Below are positions 48,325 through 56,341 of a stretch of 56,341 nucleotides of DNA, in pieces. Source of the stretch: Actinomycetes bacterium (GTDB lineage Bacteria > Actinomycetota > Actinomycetes > Mycobacteriales > Mycobacteriaceae); contig JAEXZY010000047.1 in assembly GCA_023404955.1 (NCBI GenBank), positions 1-56,341 on the forward strand, given 5' to 3'. The position numbers and the translations under genes are program-made. A model generated the notes under the pieces. That model was not told the DNA's origin, did no database searches, and was given only the letters and a program-made list of their open reading frames with translations. How positions within the stretch are numbered: position 1 is the first letter of the stretch; each line of letters starts with the position of its first letter.

Positions 48325-49523
48325 TGACCCTCACCGCCGCGCCGGTCGCCCTGGAACCCGCACACGCACAGCTCGTGTCCGCGACCCTTCCGCTGATCGG
48401 CGCCCACATCGACGAGATCACACGAGAGTTCTACCGCCGGATGTTCGACGCGCACCCCGAGCTGCTGCGCAATCTGTTCAACCGAGGCAACCAGGCTCAG
48501 GGCGCCCAGCAGCGCGCGTTGGCCGCGTCCATCGCGACCTTCGCCACCCACCTGGTCGATCCCGCGTTGCCGCATCCGGTCGAGCTGTTGTCCCGCATCG
48601 GTCATAAGCACGCCTCGCTGGGGGTGACCGCCGACCAGTACCCGATCGTGCACGAGCACCTGTTCGCCGCGATCGTCGAGGTTCTCGGCGCCGACACGGT
48701 GACCTCGGAGGTCGCCGACGCGTGGGATCGCGTGTTCTGGATCATGGCCGACACGCTGATCGAGATGGAACGCGCGCTCTACGCCGATGCGGGGGTGGCC
48801 GACGGTGACGTCTACCGGCGGGCGCGGGTGGTCTCACGGGAGGACGACCCGTCCGGCGCCGTGCTCGTCACCGTGCAGCCGATGGGTGTATCCGGGTTGA
48901 AACATGCTGTGGGACAATATGTCTCGGTCGGCGTGACGCTGCCCGACGGGGCCCGTCAGCTGCGTCAGTACAGCCTGGTCGATGTGCCCGACGGCAGGAC
49001 CCTCACCTTTGCGGTCAAGCCGGTCGGGGAGGTGTCCAGCTGGATCGCCGACCACCTCCGCGTCGGTGACCTGGTGGATGTGACGATCCCGTTCGGGGAT
49101 CTGCCCGCACCGAGCGGCCGCGACCCGCTGCTGTTGATCTCGGCGGGCATCGGCGTCACCCCGATGGTCGGCATCCTGGCCCACCTCGCGGCGGCGGCCC
49201 CGCACACCGTCGTACGCGCACTGCACGCCGACCGCAGCGAGCGGGCACATCCGCTGCGCGAGCGGCAGAACCAGCTCGTGGCCGCGCTGCCCAACGCCAC
49301 ACTGCAGACGTCGTACGAAGACGCCCCCCTGACCGTCACCGCCCGAGTACGTCCAGGGCTGCTCACCCTGGACGGCATCGACATCCCCGCCGAGGCGCAG
49401 GTCTACCTGTGCGGGAACAGCGGATTCGTCCAGGCGGTCCGTGCCCAGCTGGTGGCCAAGGGCGCCGACATGTCCCGGGTGCACTGCGAACTGTTCGACC
49501 CCAATGACTGGCTGCTCGGCTGA
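48324..49523 (+). CDS. hmp: Flavohemoprotein, nitric oxide dioxygenase
   Basis: A 399-residue enzyme that converts NO and O2 to nitrate using NAD(P)H. The globin domain (about 8-145) has the proximal His96 in G-H-K-H-A-S-L-G. An FAD domain follows (R-Q-Y-S-L-V near 222), then an NAD domain (G-I-G-V-T-P-M near 275 and Y-L-C-G-N-S-G near 360). All key residues are present. It is coupled to nsrR. AAAGGAAC before the ATG is the ribosome site. The stop abuts the stop of the convergent TetR-type gene. Confidence 0.95.
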   Translation: MTLTAAPVALEPAHAQLVSATLPLIGAHIDEITREFYRRMFDAHPELLRNLFNRGNQAQGAQQRALAASIATFATHLVDPALPHPVELLSRIGHKHASLGVTADQYPIVHEHLFAAIVEVLGADTVTSEVADAWDRVFWIMADTLIEMERALYADAGVADGDVYRRARVVSREDDPSGAVLVTVQPMGVSGLKHAVGQYVSVGVTLPDGARQLRQYSLVDVPDGRTLTFAVKPVGEVSSWIADHLRVGDLVDVTIPFGDLPAPSGRDPLLLISAGIGVTPMVGILAHLAAAAPHTVVRALHADRSERAHPLRERQNQLVAALPNATLQTSYEDAPLTVTARVRPGLLTLDGIDIPAEAQVYLCGNSGFVQAVRAQLVAKGADMSRVHCELFDPNDWLLG

Positions 49524-50090
49524 TCAACGGCCGGTGCTGACCGCGCGCGTCACCAGCTCGGCGATCGCGCGGCAGTACCCGGGCTGCACCGGCGCGCTGC
49601 TGTAGAGCGCGAAAGTCTGCAGTGGAGAAACAAGCAGCTGCAGCACGTTCACAGCGTGGACCTCGACATGGATCTCGCCGCGTTCGGCAGCTCGCGTGAG
49701 GATCGTCTCCATGACCCGAACGTGGCGGTCCAGGAACAACTGCCGGGTCTCGTCGTCGACGGTGTGTGACTTACTGTCGACGACGAGCATCCGCGCGATG
49801 CGGCGGCCTTCCTGCTCATTGAGATAAGTGCCGACTGACACGGCGAGCTCGATCAGGTCCGCGACGAGAGTGCCGGTGTCCGGCGTACTGATCGTGCTGA
49901 AGGTGGAGGTCGTCAACGCATCGACGATGAGCTCGCGCGGGTGGTGCCACAGCTGGCGGATCCGTTCGGCGTCGAGGTCGCAACGATGCGCGACACCCTC
50001 GATGCTGAAGCGGTCCACGCCCCACTGCTGTAACTCCGCCAATGCCGCATCCAGTGCCACGGCACGGATCGCCGCGTCGCTGTCGGTCAC
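49524..50090 (-). CDS. TetR family transcriptional regulator
   Basis: A 188-residue TetR-like protein with a helix-turn-helix at about 20-60 (F-S-I-E-G-V-A-H-R-C-D-L-D-A-E-R-I-R-Q-L-W, a slightly atypical recognition helix) and a C-terminal helical domain (D-E-T-R-Q-L-F-L-D-R-H). GTG start at 50090 with AAGGGGGG before it. It lies 107 bases after the end of the FHA/ABC exporter gene on the same strand, so it may have its own promoter. The target is unknown; the nearby exporter is one candidate. Confidence 0.82.
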   Translation of the reverse strand: MTDSDAAIRAVALDAALAELQQWGVDRFSIEGVAHRCDLDAERIRQLWHHPRELIVDALTTSTFSTISTPDTGTLVADLIELAVSVGTYLNEQEGRRIARMLVVDSKSHTVDDETRQLFLDRHVRVMETILTRAAERGEIHVEVHAVNVLQLLVSPLQTFALYSSAPVQPGYCRAIAELVTRAVSTGR

Positions 50091-50197
50091 CCAAAACCCC
50101 CCTTAGACGCCCCGTCCGATTCTATTGCGATCGGAAGGGCCTGCCGTGCAGGAGTTTCAGGAGGTGTCTTTTCGCGCGACTCCTCGCAGGCTCGTCG

Positions 50198-52777
50198 TCA
50201 CGCGGCCTTGAGCCGGATCTTCCACCTCACGAAGCCGACATACACCACGCTGATCAGCACGAGCATCCCCATGTCGAACAGCCACGCGCCCGACGTGTGC
50301 TTCCAGTGGTCGTCCTGCGGAGTCAGCGGACCCGGTACCAGGCGTATCAGGTCGATCGTCGACGCGGATGCGGCGAAGCCCCAGCGCGCCGGGGTGGCCC
50401 ACGACATCTGATCGAGCACGAGCCGGTCGGTCACCGGGATCATGCCGCCGGAGAACACCAGCTGGCTCATGATCGCGACCACGAGCAGCGGCATGATCTG
50501 TTCGGCCGAGCGTGCCAGCGCCGACAGCGCCAGGCCGACCATCGCCGCGGCGACCGTCGTGAAGGCGATGTCGACGAACAGCTCGAGGCTGCGATCGCCG
50601 ATCACGTTGCCGGCCTCCACGGCGCCGGGCCCCCAGCCCTTGCCGATGATCGCGATCGCGGTCACGATCGCGGACTGCACCACCGCGAACGCGGTGAACA
50701 CCACCATCTTCGCCAGCAGATACGCCGAGGTCGACAGTCCGACCGCCTGTTCTCGCCGGAAGATGGCCCGCTCGCCGATCAGCGCGCGGATCGTCAGGGC
50801 CGTGCCCATGAAGATCGCGCCGACGTTGAGCATCACCAGGATCTGCCCGGGCTCATTGGGGGCTTCCCCGCCCTCGAGCGCCGTCTTGGGCACGCCGAAG
50901 CCGACATCGCCCGGGACCGACAGCGACAGGATGCCCATGATGAACGGCAGCAGCATCAGGAACGCGAAGTAGCCGCGATCGGACACGACCAGCCGAATCT
51001 GCCGTCTCGCGATCGTCGAGAGCTGCCTGCGCAGGCTGGTGCGAGTGGGGTTGCCGAGTTCCGACGGTGTCAGGGCCGGCGGCTGCGGCGGCGGCGGACC
51101 GTGCTGGTCCAGGTAGCGCCGGGCGGCCGCGTCGGGATCGCCGGCGACGGTGGAGAAGATGTCGGCCCAGTTCGTGGTGCCCATCGACGGGCCGATCTGA
51201 CTGGGCGGCCCGTAGAACGCGGTCTTGCCGCCCGGCGCCAGCAGCAGCACCTGATCGCAGACGTCGAGGTAGGTCAGGGAGTGTGTGACGACCAGGACGA
51301 CGCGGCCGGCGTCGGCGAGCTGGCGCAGCATCGTCATGACCTGGCGGTCCAGTGCGGGGTCCAGGCCGGAGGTCGGTTCGTCGAGGATCAGCAGCGACGG
51401 GCCGGTCAACAGTTCCAGCGCCACCGACGCGCGCTTGCGCTGACCGCCGGAGAGCTTGTCCACGCGGGTGTCGAGATGTTTGGTCATCTCGAGTTCCTCG
51501 AGCACCTCGTTGACGACCTGTTCCCGGTCGGCCTTCGTGGTGTCCGGCGGCAGCCGCAGCTCCGCGGCGTACATCAGGGCCTGTCGTACCGTCAGCTGGC
51601 CGTGCACCACGTCGTCCTGCGGCACCATCCCGATTCGGGAGCGCAGTGAGGCGTACTCGGCGTGCACGTCGTGCCCCTCGAAGGACACCTGGCCCGTCGT
51701 CGGGTGGGTGTAGCCGGCGACCAGGCGGGCGAAGGTCGACTTGCCCGCGCCGGACGGGCCGATCACCGCGGTCAGCGTGCCCGGCCGCGCCGCGATCGAG
51801 ATGTTGTCCAGCAGCGTCTTGTTGTTCTCGATCGTCCATGTCACGCCGTGCACGTCGAGGCCGCCGGTCGCCGTGGCAGCGGCGGTCTCGGTGCGCCGGA
51901 CCAGCGTTCCGTCCCGGAAGACCAGGTCGACGTTGCCGATGGTGACGGTGTCGCCGTCGGAGAGTAGCTGCGTCTCGACGCGCGAGCCGTTGACGAACGT
52001 GCCGTTGATGCTGCGGTTGTCGCGGATCTCGGTGCCGGTCGGCGTCGTGACGAGGGTGGCGTGGTGGCGAGAGGCCAGCACGTCGGGGATGACGATGTCG
52101 TTGTCGCTGGCGCGGCCGATCTTCACCGACCCCGGCGGCACCTCCGGCGCCCGCCCCGGGCGCAGGATCTTCAGCATGCTGGTGGCGAGGTTGCCGTCAC
52201 CGCCGGAGCGCGGCGCGGCGGCGGGTCCCATCTGGGTGACCGATTCCATCGCCGGCGACGAGATCGGCTGCTGCTGTATCGGGCGCGACGGCGGCGGTGG
52301 CGGCGCGGGATAACCGGTGCGCGGCCCGGCGGTCGGGTAGGACCGTGCGCCGGGCGGCCGGGTCTGGGGTGGGCCCGGATGGGTGACCGGCTGGCTCGGC
52401 CATTGCCCGCTCGAGCGGCTCGCCACCGGAACGGCTGTGGTCGGAGGGGGTGTGCCCGCCGATCCCTGGTGCCTGCCGACCTCGAACGTCAGCAGCGGTC
52501 CGTCGGGGTTGCCGATGTGGATCTGGGCGCCGTCGTTGATGTCGACCACGGGCACCCGCCGGCTGTTGACGAACATCCCGTTGAGCGAACCGTTGTCGAT
52601 CGCGAGCCAGCGACCCTGGTCGAAACGCAGCACCAGGTGGGCGCGCGAGATCAGCGGGTGGGCGATCCGGACGTCGGCGCGCAGATCTCGGCCGACGACC
52701 ACGTCGTTGCCGGCTGCGAAGGTGCGGGTGGACCCGTCGTAGCGCACAGTCAGCGCAGGGGGTGCTGATCGGGTCAC
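50198..52777 (-). CDS. FHA-domain ABC-2 type exporter, Rv1747-like
   Basis: An 859-residue half-transporter. It has two forkhead-associated domains (about 8-95 and 215-300; V-V-G-R-D-L-R and K-I-G-R-A-S-D-N-D with S-R-H-H-A), joined by a Pro-rich linker that could hold phosphorylated Thr. The ATPase domain follows (about 325-560; Walker A G-P-S-G-A-G-K-S-T, signature L-S-G-G-Q-R-K-R, Walker B L-L-I-L-D-E-P), then about six membrane segments (about 640-855). M. tuberculosis Rv1747 has this layout, is phosphorylated by PknF, and exports a cell-wall glycolipid precursor (phosphatidyl-inositol mannoside reported). The GTG at 52777 is the likely start. No kinase gene is adjacent here. Confidence 0.92.
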   Translation of the reverse strand: MTRSAPPALTVRYDGSTRTFAAGNDVVVGRDLRADVRIAHPLISRAHLVLRFDQGRWLAIDNGSLNGMFVNSRRVPVVDINDGAQIHIGNPDGPLLTFEVGRHQGSAGTPPPTTAVPVASRSSGQWPSQPVTHPGPPQTRPPGARSYPTAGPRTGYPAPPPPPSRPIQQQPISSPAMESVTQMGPAAAPRSGGDGNLATSMLKILRPGRAPEVPPGSVKIGRASDNDIVIPDVLASRHHATLVTTPTGTEIRDNRSINGTFVNGSRVETQLLSDGDTVTIGNVDLVFRDGTLVRRTETAAATATGGLDVHGVTWTIENNKTLLDNISIAARPGTLTAVIGPSGAGKSTFARLVAGYTHPTTGQVSFEGHDVHAEYASLRSRIGMVPQDDVVHGQLTVRQALMYAAELRLPPDTTKADREQVVNEVLEELEMTKHLDTRVDKLSGGQRKRASVALELLTGPSLLILDEPTSGLDPALDRQVMTMLRQLADAGRVVLVVTHSLTYLDVCDQVLLLAPGGKTAFYGPPSQIGPSMGTTNWADIFSTVAGDPDAAARRYLDQHGPPPPQPPALTPSELGNPTRTSLRRQLSTIARRQIRLVVSDRGYFAFLMLLPFIMGILSLSVPGDVGFGVPKTALEGGEAPNEPGQILVMLNVGAIFMGTALTIRALIGERAIFRREQAVGLSTSAYLLAKMVVFTAFAVVQSAIVTAIAIIGKGWGPGAVEAGNVIGDRSLELFVDIAFTTVAAAMVGLALSALARSAEQIMPLLVVAIMSQLVFSGGMIPVTDRLVLDQMSWATPARWGFAASASTIDLIRLVPGPLTPQDDHWKHTSGAWLFDMGMLVLISVVYVGFVRWKIRLKAA

Positions 52778-53062
52778 AGAGCCGCTCCGGCGCCGACAGT
52801 AGACATCGCGGCCAACTGTATCGGTAGGCCCGCGGTCCCGAAGATCCAGCGTGACTCTGTGCGGCAGATGTGGGCGTTCTGTGGCCGGGCCGTTACCGCG
52901 CTGTGTCACGGGCGGGATGCGACACGCCCACTTCTCGTAGCGCGAAAAGCCCTGCCTCTGAGGGGAATAGCGGGCGGTCAGTGTCGCCCCAGCGGGTTCA
53001 CAGGATTTGCCGCTGCGCGCGCGCGGAATTTTAGAGGAGGAACTCTACTTTAGGGTGGAGCA
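52778..53062. other. Divergent promoter region between the FHA/ABC gene and the TetR gene
   Basis: 285 non-coding bases. The right end holds the TetR promoter and operator (see next entry). On the left, GCGGATCTTCG-type bases and a GATACAGTT stretch near 52820 may be the exporter promoter. I see no gene, RNA or repeat in the middle. Confidence 0.45.
53032..53062 (+). promoter_or_regulatory. TetR-gene promoter with TAGAG/CTCTA dyad
   Basis: TAGAG-GAGGAA-CTCTA (53032-53047) is a perfect 5-6-5 inverted repeat just before TAGGGT (53051-53056); six bases later comes the ATG at 53063. The transcript may be leaderless, though GGAG at 53057-53060 could also serve as a close ribosome site. The dyad is well placed for autoregulation. 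Confidence 0.55.
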
Positions 53063-53626
53063 ATGCCGCGGCCCGCTCGATACACCGTCGACGTCCTCCT
53101 CGACGCAGCGGCGGATCTCCTGGCCTCCGATGGGCCGGGCGCAGTCACCATGTCGGCGGTGGCGCGGACCACCGGCGCGCCGAGTGGTTCGGTCTACCAC
53201 AGATTCCCGACCCGGGCCGCACTGTGCGGGGAACTGTGGGTGCGCACCGAGGAGCGACTGCAGGAGGCGCTGCTGGGCGCGCTCGACGGTGACGAGGATT
53301 CGGAGCAGCGCTGTGTGGCCGGCGCACTCTGCGTGCTCGCTTGGTGCCGCGCCCATCCGATCGAGGCCCAGGTGCTCCTGGCCGGCCCGGGGCAACTCGG
53401 GCTCGGTGAGTGGCCCGAGAATCTCGTCGGGCGTCGGAAACGCTTGCAGCGCAAGCTCAAGAAGGCCCTGGGGGAGATTCCGGGAGACGCTGCGCGGGTG
53501 AGCGCGGCGGTGATCGACGTGCCGTACGCGATCGTCCGGCGTCACCTGGGCGCGCGTCAGTCGATCCCCGCCACCGCCGACGCGATCGTCGCCGACTGCG
53601 CGCGCGCTCTCACCGCCCCGAACTGA
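53063..53626 (+). CDS. TetR family transcriptional regulator
   Basis: A 187-residue TetR protein. The N-terminal helix-turn-helix (about 8-55) reads V-T-M-S-A-V-A-R-T-T-G-A-P-S-G-S-V-Y-H-R-F, a typical recognition pattern. The C-terminal domain is helical, with a basic R-R-K-R-L-Q-R-K-L-K-K stretch near 125. Its end overlaps the end of the convergent old-yellow-enzyme gene by 17 bases. It probably controls itself and possibly the opposing flavoenzyme. Confidence 0.87.
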   Translation: MPRPARYTVDVLLDAAADLLASDGPGAVTMSAVARTTGAPSGSVYHRFPTRAALCGELWVRTEERLQEALLGALDGDEDSEQRCVAGALCVLAWCRAHPIEAQVLLAGPGQLGLGEWPENLVGRRKRLQRKLKKALGEIPGDAARVSAAVIDVPYAIVRRHLGARQSIPATADAIVADCARALTAPN

Positions 53627-54818
53627 CCGGCGACGGCGAGCCGGTCACCACGCAGTGGGTGTGGCTGTAGATGGTCGCCATGCATTGGTTGCAGTGCGTG
53701 CACAGTGATGTGACCGCCGCACCTTCGGCGCGGATGCGGTTGATCAGGTCCGGTTCGGCGAGCAGTGCCCGTCCCATCGCGACGAAGTCGAACCCCTCGG
53801 CCATCGCCAGGTCCATGGTCTCGCGATTGGTGATGCCGCCCAGCAGGATCAGGGGCATCGACAGTTCGGCACGGAACAGCCGGGCGTCGCGCAGCAGATA
53901 TGCCTCGCGATACGGATACTCGCGGAAGAACTTGTTGCCCGTCATCCGGATGCCCCAGCGCAGCGGCGGCTTGAAGGCGCCGGCGAACTGTTTGACGGGC
54001 GCGTCACCGCGGAACAGGTACATCGGGTTGACCAGCGAGCTGCCCGCGGTGAGCTCGATGGCGTCCAGACCGCCGTCTTCCTCGAGCCATTTCGCGGTCT
54101 GCAGTGCCTCCTCGGTCGAGATGCCGCCGCGAACACCGTCGCTCATGTTCAGCTTGGCGGTCACGGCGATCGGGGTGCCCGCCTTCTCCACCGCCCGGCG
54201 CACCGCCAGGACCGTGCCGCGGGCCACTTTCGCCCGGTTGGCCAGCGAGCCGCCGAACTCGTCGTCGCGCCGGTTGATCAGCGGGGACAGGAACGAGCTG
54301 GCGAAGTAGTTGTGGCCGAGGTGGACCTCGACGGCGTCGAAGCCGGCATCGATGGCCATCCGGGCGGCTTGGGCGTGCGCCTCGGTGATGTCGGTGATGT
54401 CGTCGCGGGTGGCACGCCTGGCGAACCGCATCGACAGCGGATTGAAGAAGCGCACCGGCGCGTAGGCCGTGGTCCCGTTGGACCGGGAATTGGCCACCGG
54501 GCCGGCGTGGCCGATCTGCGCGCTGATCTTCGCGCCCTCGGCGTGGACGGCGTCGGTGAGCTTGCGCAACCCGGCCATCGCCTCCGGCCGCCAGTAGATC
54601 TGATTGCCCTCGGTGCGTCCGCCCGGTGCGACGGCGAGGTAGGCCACAGTGGTCATGCCGACCCCGCCGGCGGCGGGCAGCCGGTGGTAGGTGATCAGGT
54701 CCTCGGTGACCAGAGCATTCGGCGTCGCGGCCTCGAACGTCGCCGCCTTGATCACGCGGTTGCGCAGCGTGATGGGGCCCAGCGTGGCCGGAGTGAACAC
54801 ATCGCGCACAGTTGTCAT
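53610..54818 (-). CDS. Old yellow enzyme family NADH:flavin oxidoreductase, Rv3359-like
   Basis: A 402-residue FMN barrel. F-T-P-A-T-L-G-P-I-T-L-R-N-R opens the fold. A-Q-I-G-H-A-G lies near 98, E-V-H-L-G-H-N-Y gives active-site residues, and G-G-S-L-A-N-R is the family loop. The end has C-T-H-C-N-Q-C (near 377), a Cys pattern seen in members with an iron-sulfur cluster (2,4-dienoyl-CoA reductase type), though a full four-Cys set is not certain. It likely reduces an activated C=C bond. It is divergent from folD; the 27-base gap must hold both starts. Confidence 0.9.
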   Translation of the reverse strand: MTTVRDVFTPATLGPITLRNRVIKAATFEAATPNALVTEDLITYHRLPAAGGVGMTTVAYLAVAPGGRTEGNQIYWRPEAMAGLRKLTDAVHAEGAKISAQIGHAGPVANSRSNGTTAYAPVRFFNPLSMRFARRATRDDITDITEAHAQAARMAIDAGFDAVEVHLGHNYFASSFLSPLINRRDDEFGGSLANRAKVARGTVLAVRRAVEKAGTPIAVTAKLNMSDGVRGGISTEEALQTAKWLEEDGGLDAIELTAGSSLVNPMYLFRGDAPVKQFAGAFKPPLRWGIRMTGNKFFREYPYREAYLLRDARLFRAELSMPLILLGGITNRETMDLAMAEGFDFVAMGRALLAEPDLINRIRAEGAAVTSLCTHCNQCMATIYSHTHCVVTGSPSPVSSGR

Positions 54819-54845
54819 GTCAGAGAGCCTGTCACAATGATCGCC

Positions 54846-55703
54846 GTGGGTGCGATCACTTTGGACGGTAAGGCCACGCGCGACGAGATCTTCGTCGACC
54901 TCACGGCGCGGACGGCGCGCCTCGTCGAGGCCGGCCACACCCCCGGACTGGGTACCGTCCTCGTGGGAGACGACCCCGGATCGCAGGCCTACGTGCGCGG
55001 CAAGCACGCGGACTGCGCGAAGGTCGGTATCACCTCGATCCGCCGCGACCTGCCGGCCGACATCAGCCAGGCCGACCTGATGGCCACGCTCGACGAGCTC
55101 AACGCCAACCCCGAGTGCACCGGATACATCGTGCAGCTGCCGCTGCCGCGGCACCTCAACGAGAACGCCGCACTGGAACGGATCGACCCCGACAAAGACG
55201 CCGACGGCCTGCACCCGATGAACCTCGGCCGGCTCGTGCTCAATGAGCCCGCACCGCTGCCCTGCACGCCGCGGGGCATCGTGCACCTGCTGCGCCGCTA
55301 CGAGGTGGAGATCGCCGGCGCCCACGTCGTCGTGATCGGCCGCGGCGTCACGGTCGGCCGCCCGCTCGGCCTGCTGCTCACCCGTCGCTCGGAGAACGCG
55401 ACCGTGACCCTGTGTCACACCGCGACGCGGCACCTGCCCGAGATCGCCCGGGAGGCCGACATCATCATCGCCGCCGCGGGCGTGCCCCACATGGTGACCG
55501 CGGAGATGGTGCGGCCCGGAGCCGCGGTCGTCGACGTCGGCGTCAGCCGCGACGACGCAGGCAAGCTCGTCGGAGACGTGCATCCCGGCGTGTGGGACGT
55601 GGCGGGGCACGTGTCACCCAATCCGGGCGGCGTCGGCCCGCTCACCCGGGCGTTCCTACTCACCAATGTCGTCGAGCGCGCCGAGGCTGCCGCCGCGTCG
55701 TGA
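54846..55703 (+). CDS. folD: Bifunctional methylenetetrahydrofolate dehydrogenase/cyclohydrolase FolD
   Basis: Interconverts methylene-, methenyl- and formyl-tetrahydrofolate for purine and Met synthesis. About 285 residues. G-A-I-T-L-D-G-K-A near the start, V-G-D-D-P-G-S-Q-A-Y-V (about 40-50) with the catalytic K in Y-V-R-G-K, and P-C-T-P-R-G-I-V and V-I-G-R-G-V-T-V-G-R-P (about 165) mark the NADP domain. I chose the GTG at 54846, which matches the M. tuberculosis start and has a CACAAT -10-like box seven bases before; the ATG at 54837 is three codons earlier and also usable. Confidence 0.94.
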   Translation: MGAITLDGKATRDEIFVDLTARTARLVEAGHTPGLGTVLVGDDPGSQAYVRGKHADCAKVGITSIRRDLPADISQADLMATLDELNANPECTGYIVQLPLPRHLNENAALERIDPDKDADGLHPMNLGRLVLNEPAPLPCTPRGIVHLLRRYEVEIAGAHVVVIGRGVTVGRPLGLLLTRRSENATVTLCHTATRHLPEIAREADIIIAAAGVPHMVTAEMVRPGAAVVDVGVSRDDAGKLVGDVHPGVWDVAGHVSPNPGGVGPLTRAFLLTNVVERAEAAAAS

Positions 55704-55984
55704 GGGCAACCCGCAGGCTGTTCACCGGGCAGTGGCCGATCCTGGTCGTGGGGCTGTCCCTGCTGGCGGCGTTCGTGTTGGTGGCAGCCGGCTACTGGCG
55801 CCGAGGTGCTCTGGTGATAGCGATCGCGGTGGGCATGGCGTCGGCGTTGCGTCTGACGTTGCCGGAGGACCGCGTGGGGTTGCTCGCCGTGCGCAGCCGG
55901 ACGGTCGATGTCGCCACCACGGGCGCGGTCAGCGCGATCATGCTCTACATCGCGTGGACGATCGACCCCCTGGGCACCAGCTGA
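55700..55984 (+). CDS. Small DUF3017 membrane protein, Rv3355c-like
   Basis: A 94-residue protein with three hydrophobic segments (about 12-31, 35-55 and 70-88) separated by short charged loops (W-R-R-G, P-E-D-R-V-G-L-L-A-V-R-S-R). The GTG start overlaps the folD stop by four bases (GTGA), a tight coupling kept in mycobacteria. Function is unknown. Confidence 0.87.
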   Translation: MRATRRLFTGQWPILVVGLSLLAAFVLVAAGYWRRGALVIAIAVGMASALRLTLPEDRVGLLAVRSRTVDVATTGAVSAIMLYIAWTIDPLGTS

Positions 55985-56341
55985 CAGTTTGCTGGGAGCG
56001 CCAATATGCGTCGCCGGGCCGACCCGCTCTCGCGGCGGCCCTAGCGCGCGACGACGGTGTCGACCGGCGCCCACGCCCCCGGTGATGCGGCCCGGGACCC
56101 GGCTCCGACGTCGACCGCTGAGGGGTGTGTCTCTGCGCGGCGCGGGCCGATCCGGGCGATGGGCGGCCCGCCGCCGACCGGCGACGCGAAATGTGGCACG
56201 AACCGGCATGTAAGAGGGGTCGGCGGCGGGACTCTCGGCAACCCGACGACGCAGGCCACGCGGCCTCGGCGTCGTCGAAAATCGATCGGTGAACAAATGT
56301 TTCGTTACCGGCAAGTAGGGATACTCCCGGAGCGTCCTCGT
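55985..56341. other. Non-coding right end of the window
   Basis: 357 bases without a gene I can support. Short open frames exist on both strands, for example 72 codons on the minus strand at 56041-56259, but none has a ribosome site or a recognisable product. The last 60 bases are more AT-rich, with GATACT at 56319-56324, and may be the promoter of a gene beyond the window. Confidence 0.5.

Noticed and set aside
56041..56259. 72-codon minus-strand open frame at the right end
   Set aside because: No ribosome site, no recognisable product; composition fits chance.
1..56341. tRNA, rRNA, CRISPR array, insertion sequence, integrase or phage genes
   Set aside because: Looked for and not seen. The only direct repeats of note are the 18-bp units at 47724-47768 and the paired TetR sites.

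Overview
The window is high-GC DNA from a fast-growing, environmental-type mycobacterium (Mycolicibacterium or Mycobacterium). The evidence is gene content and order. groES-groEL1 with a His-rich GroEL1 tail, whiB3, sigD-rsdA, guaB2-guaB3-choD-guaA, imuA'-imuB, iunH, acrA1, htdY, dnaE2, a nitroreductase, a SpoU methylase, the sensor/roadblock/DUF742/GTPase/MfpA operon, an old-yellow-enzyme gene and folD follow, in order, the Mycobacterium tuberculosis segment of roughly Rv3418c to Rv3355c (recalled from memory, not searched). About four blocks of extra genes are inserted into that backbone.

Region by region. 1-110 is the start of an HNH/13E12-type gene cut by the window edge. 238-2438 is the CIRCE-controlled groES-groEL1 operon. 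2474-8776 is insert 1: a membrane adenylate cyclase, a type-B carboxylesterase, a ThrE-type exporter, and a three-gene cobalt thiocyanate hydrolase-like cluster in which the beta and alpha subunits are fused. 8864-18896 is backbone: whiB3 with a short upstream reading frame, a TPR-like protein, sigD-rsdA, a DUF5319 protein, and the GMP genes guaB2, guaB3 and guaA around choD. 18933-25052 is insert 2: a secreted antigen-85-like protein, then an alpha/beta hydrolase, SDR, diiron protein, Baeyer-Villiger monooxygenase and MerR operon. 25228-31000 carries imuA'-imuB under a LexA box, ohr, iunH and acrA1.

31053-36367 is insert 3: a P450 with a divergent TetR gene, and a GntR, NCS1 permease and PuuE-type allantoinase module. 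36453-43247 holds htdY, a membrane protein with a degenerate GGDEF domain, dnaE2 under a perfect LexA box, a nitroreductase, a SpoU methylase and a 50-codon gene. 43490-47718 is the mfp operon. 47719-53626 is insert 4: NsrR and flavohemoprotein for NO defence, a TetR regulator, an Rv1747-like FHA/ABC exporter and a second TetR. 53610-55984 is backbone: an old yellow enzyme, folD and a DUF3017 membrane protein. The last 357 bases hold no gene I can support.

Working links. dnaE2, imuA' and imuB are the three parts of the mycobacterial SOS mutasome and all lie here, with LexA boxes at both loci. GuaB2 and GuaA make GMP from IMP. SDR, Baeyer-Villiger monooxygenase and hydrolase together could turn a secondary alcohol into a ketone, an ester, then acid plus alcohol. 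Many genes start at or next to an apparent transcription start (TANNNT, six or seven bases, then ATG or GTG), the mycobacterial leaderless arrangement. No tRNA, rRNA, IS element, integrase or CRISPR array was seen.
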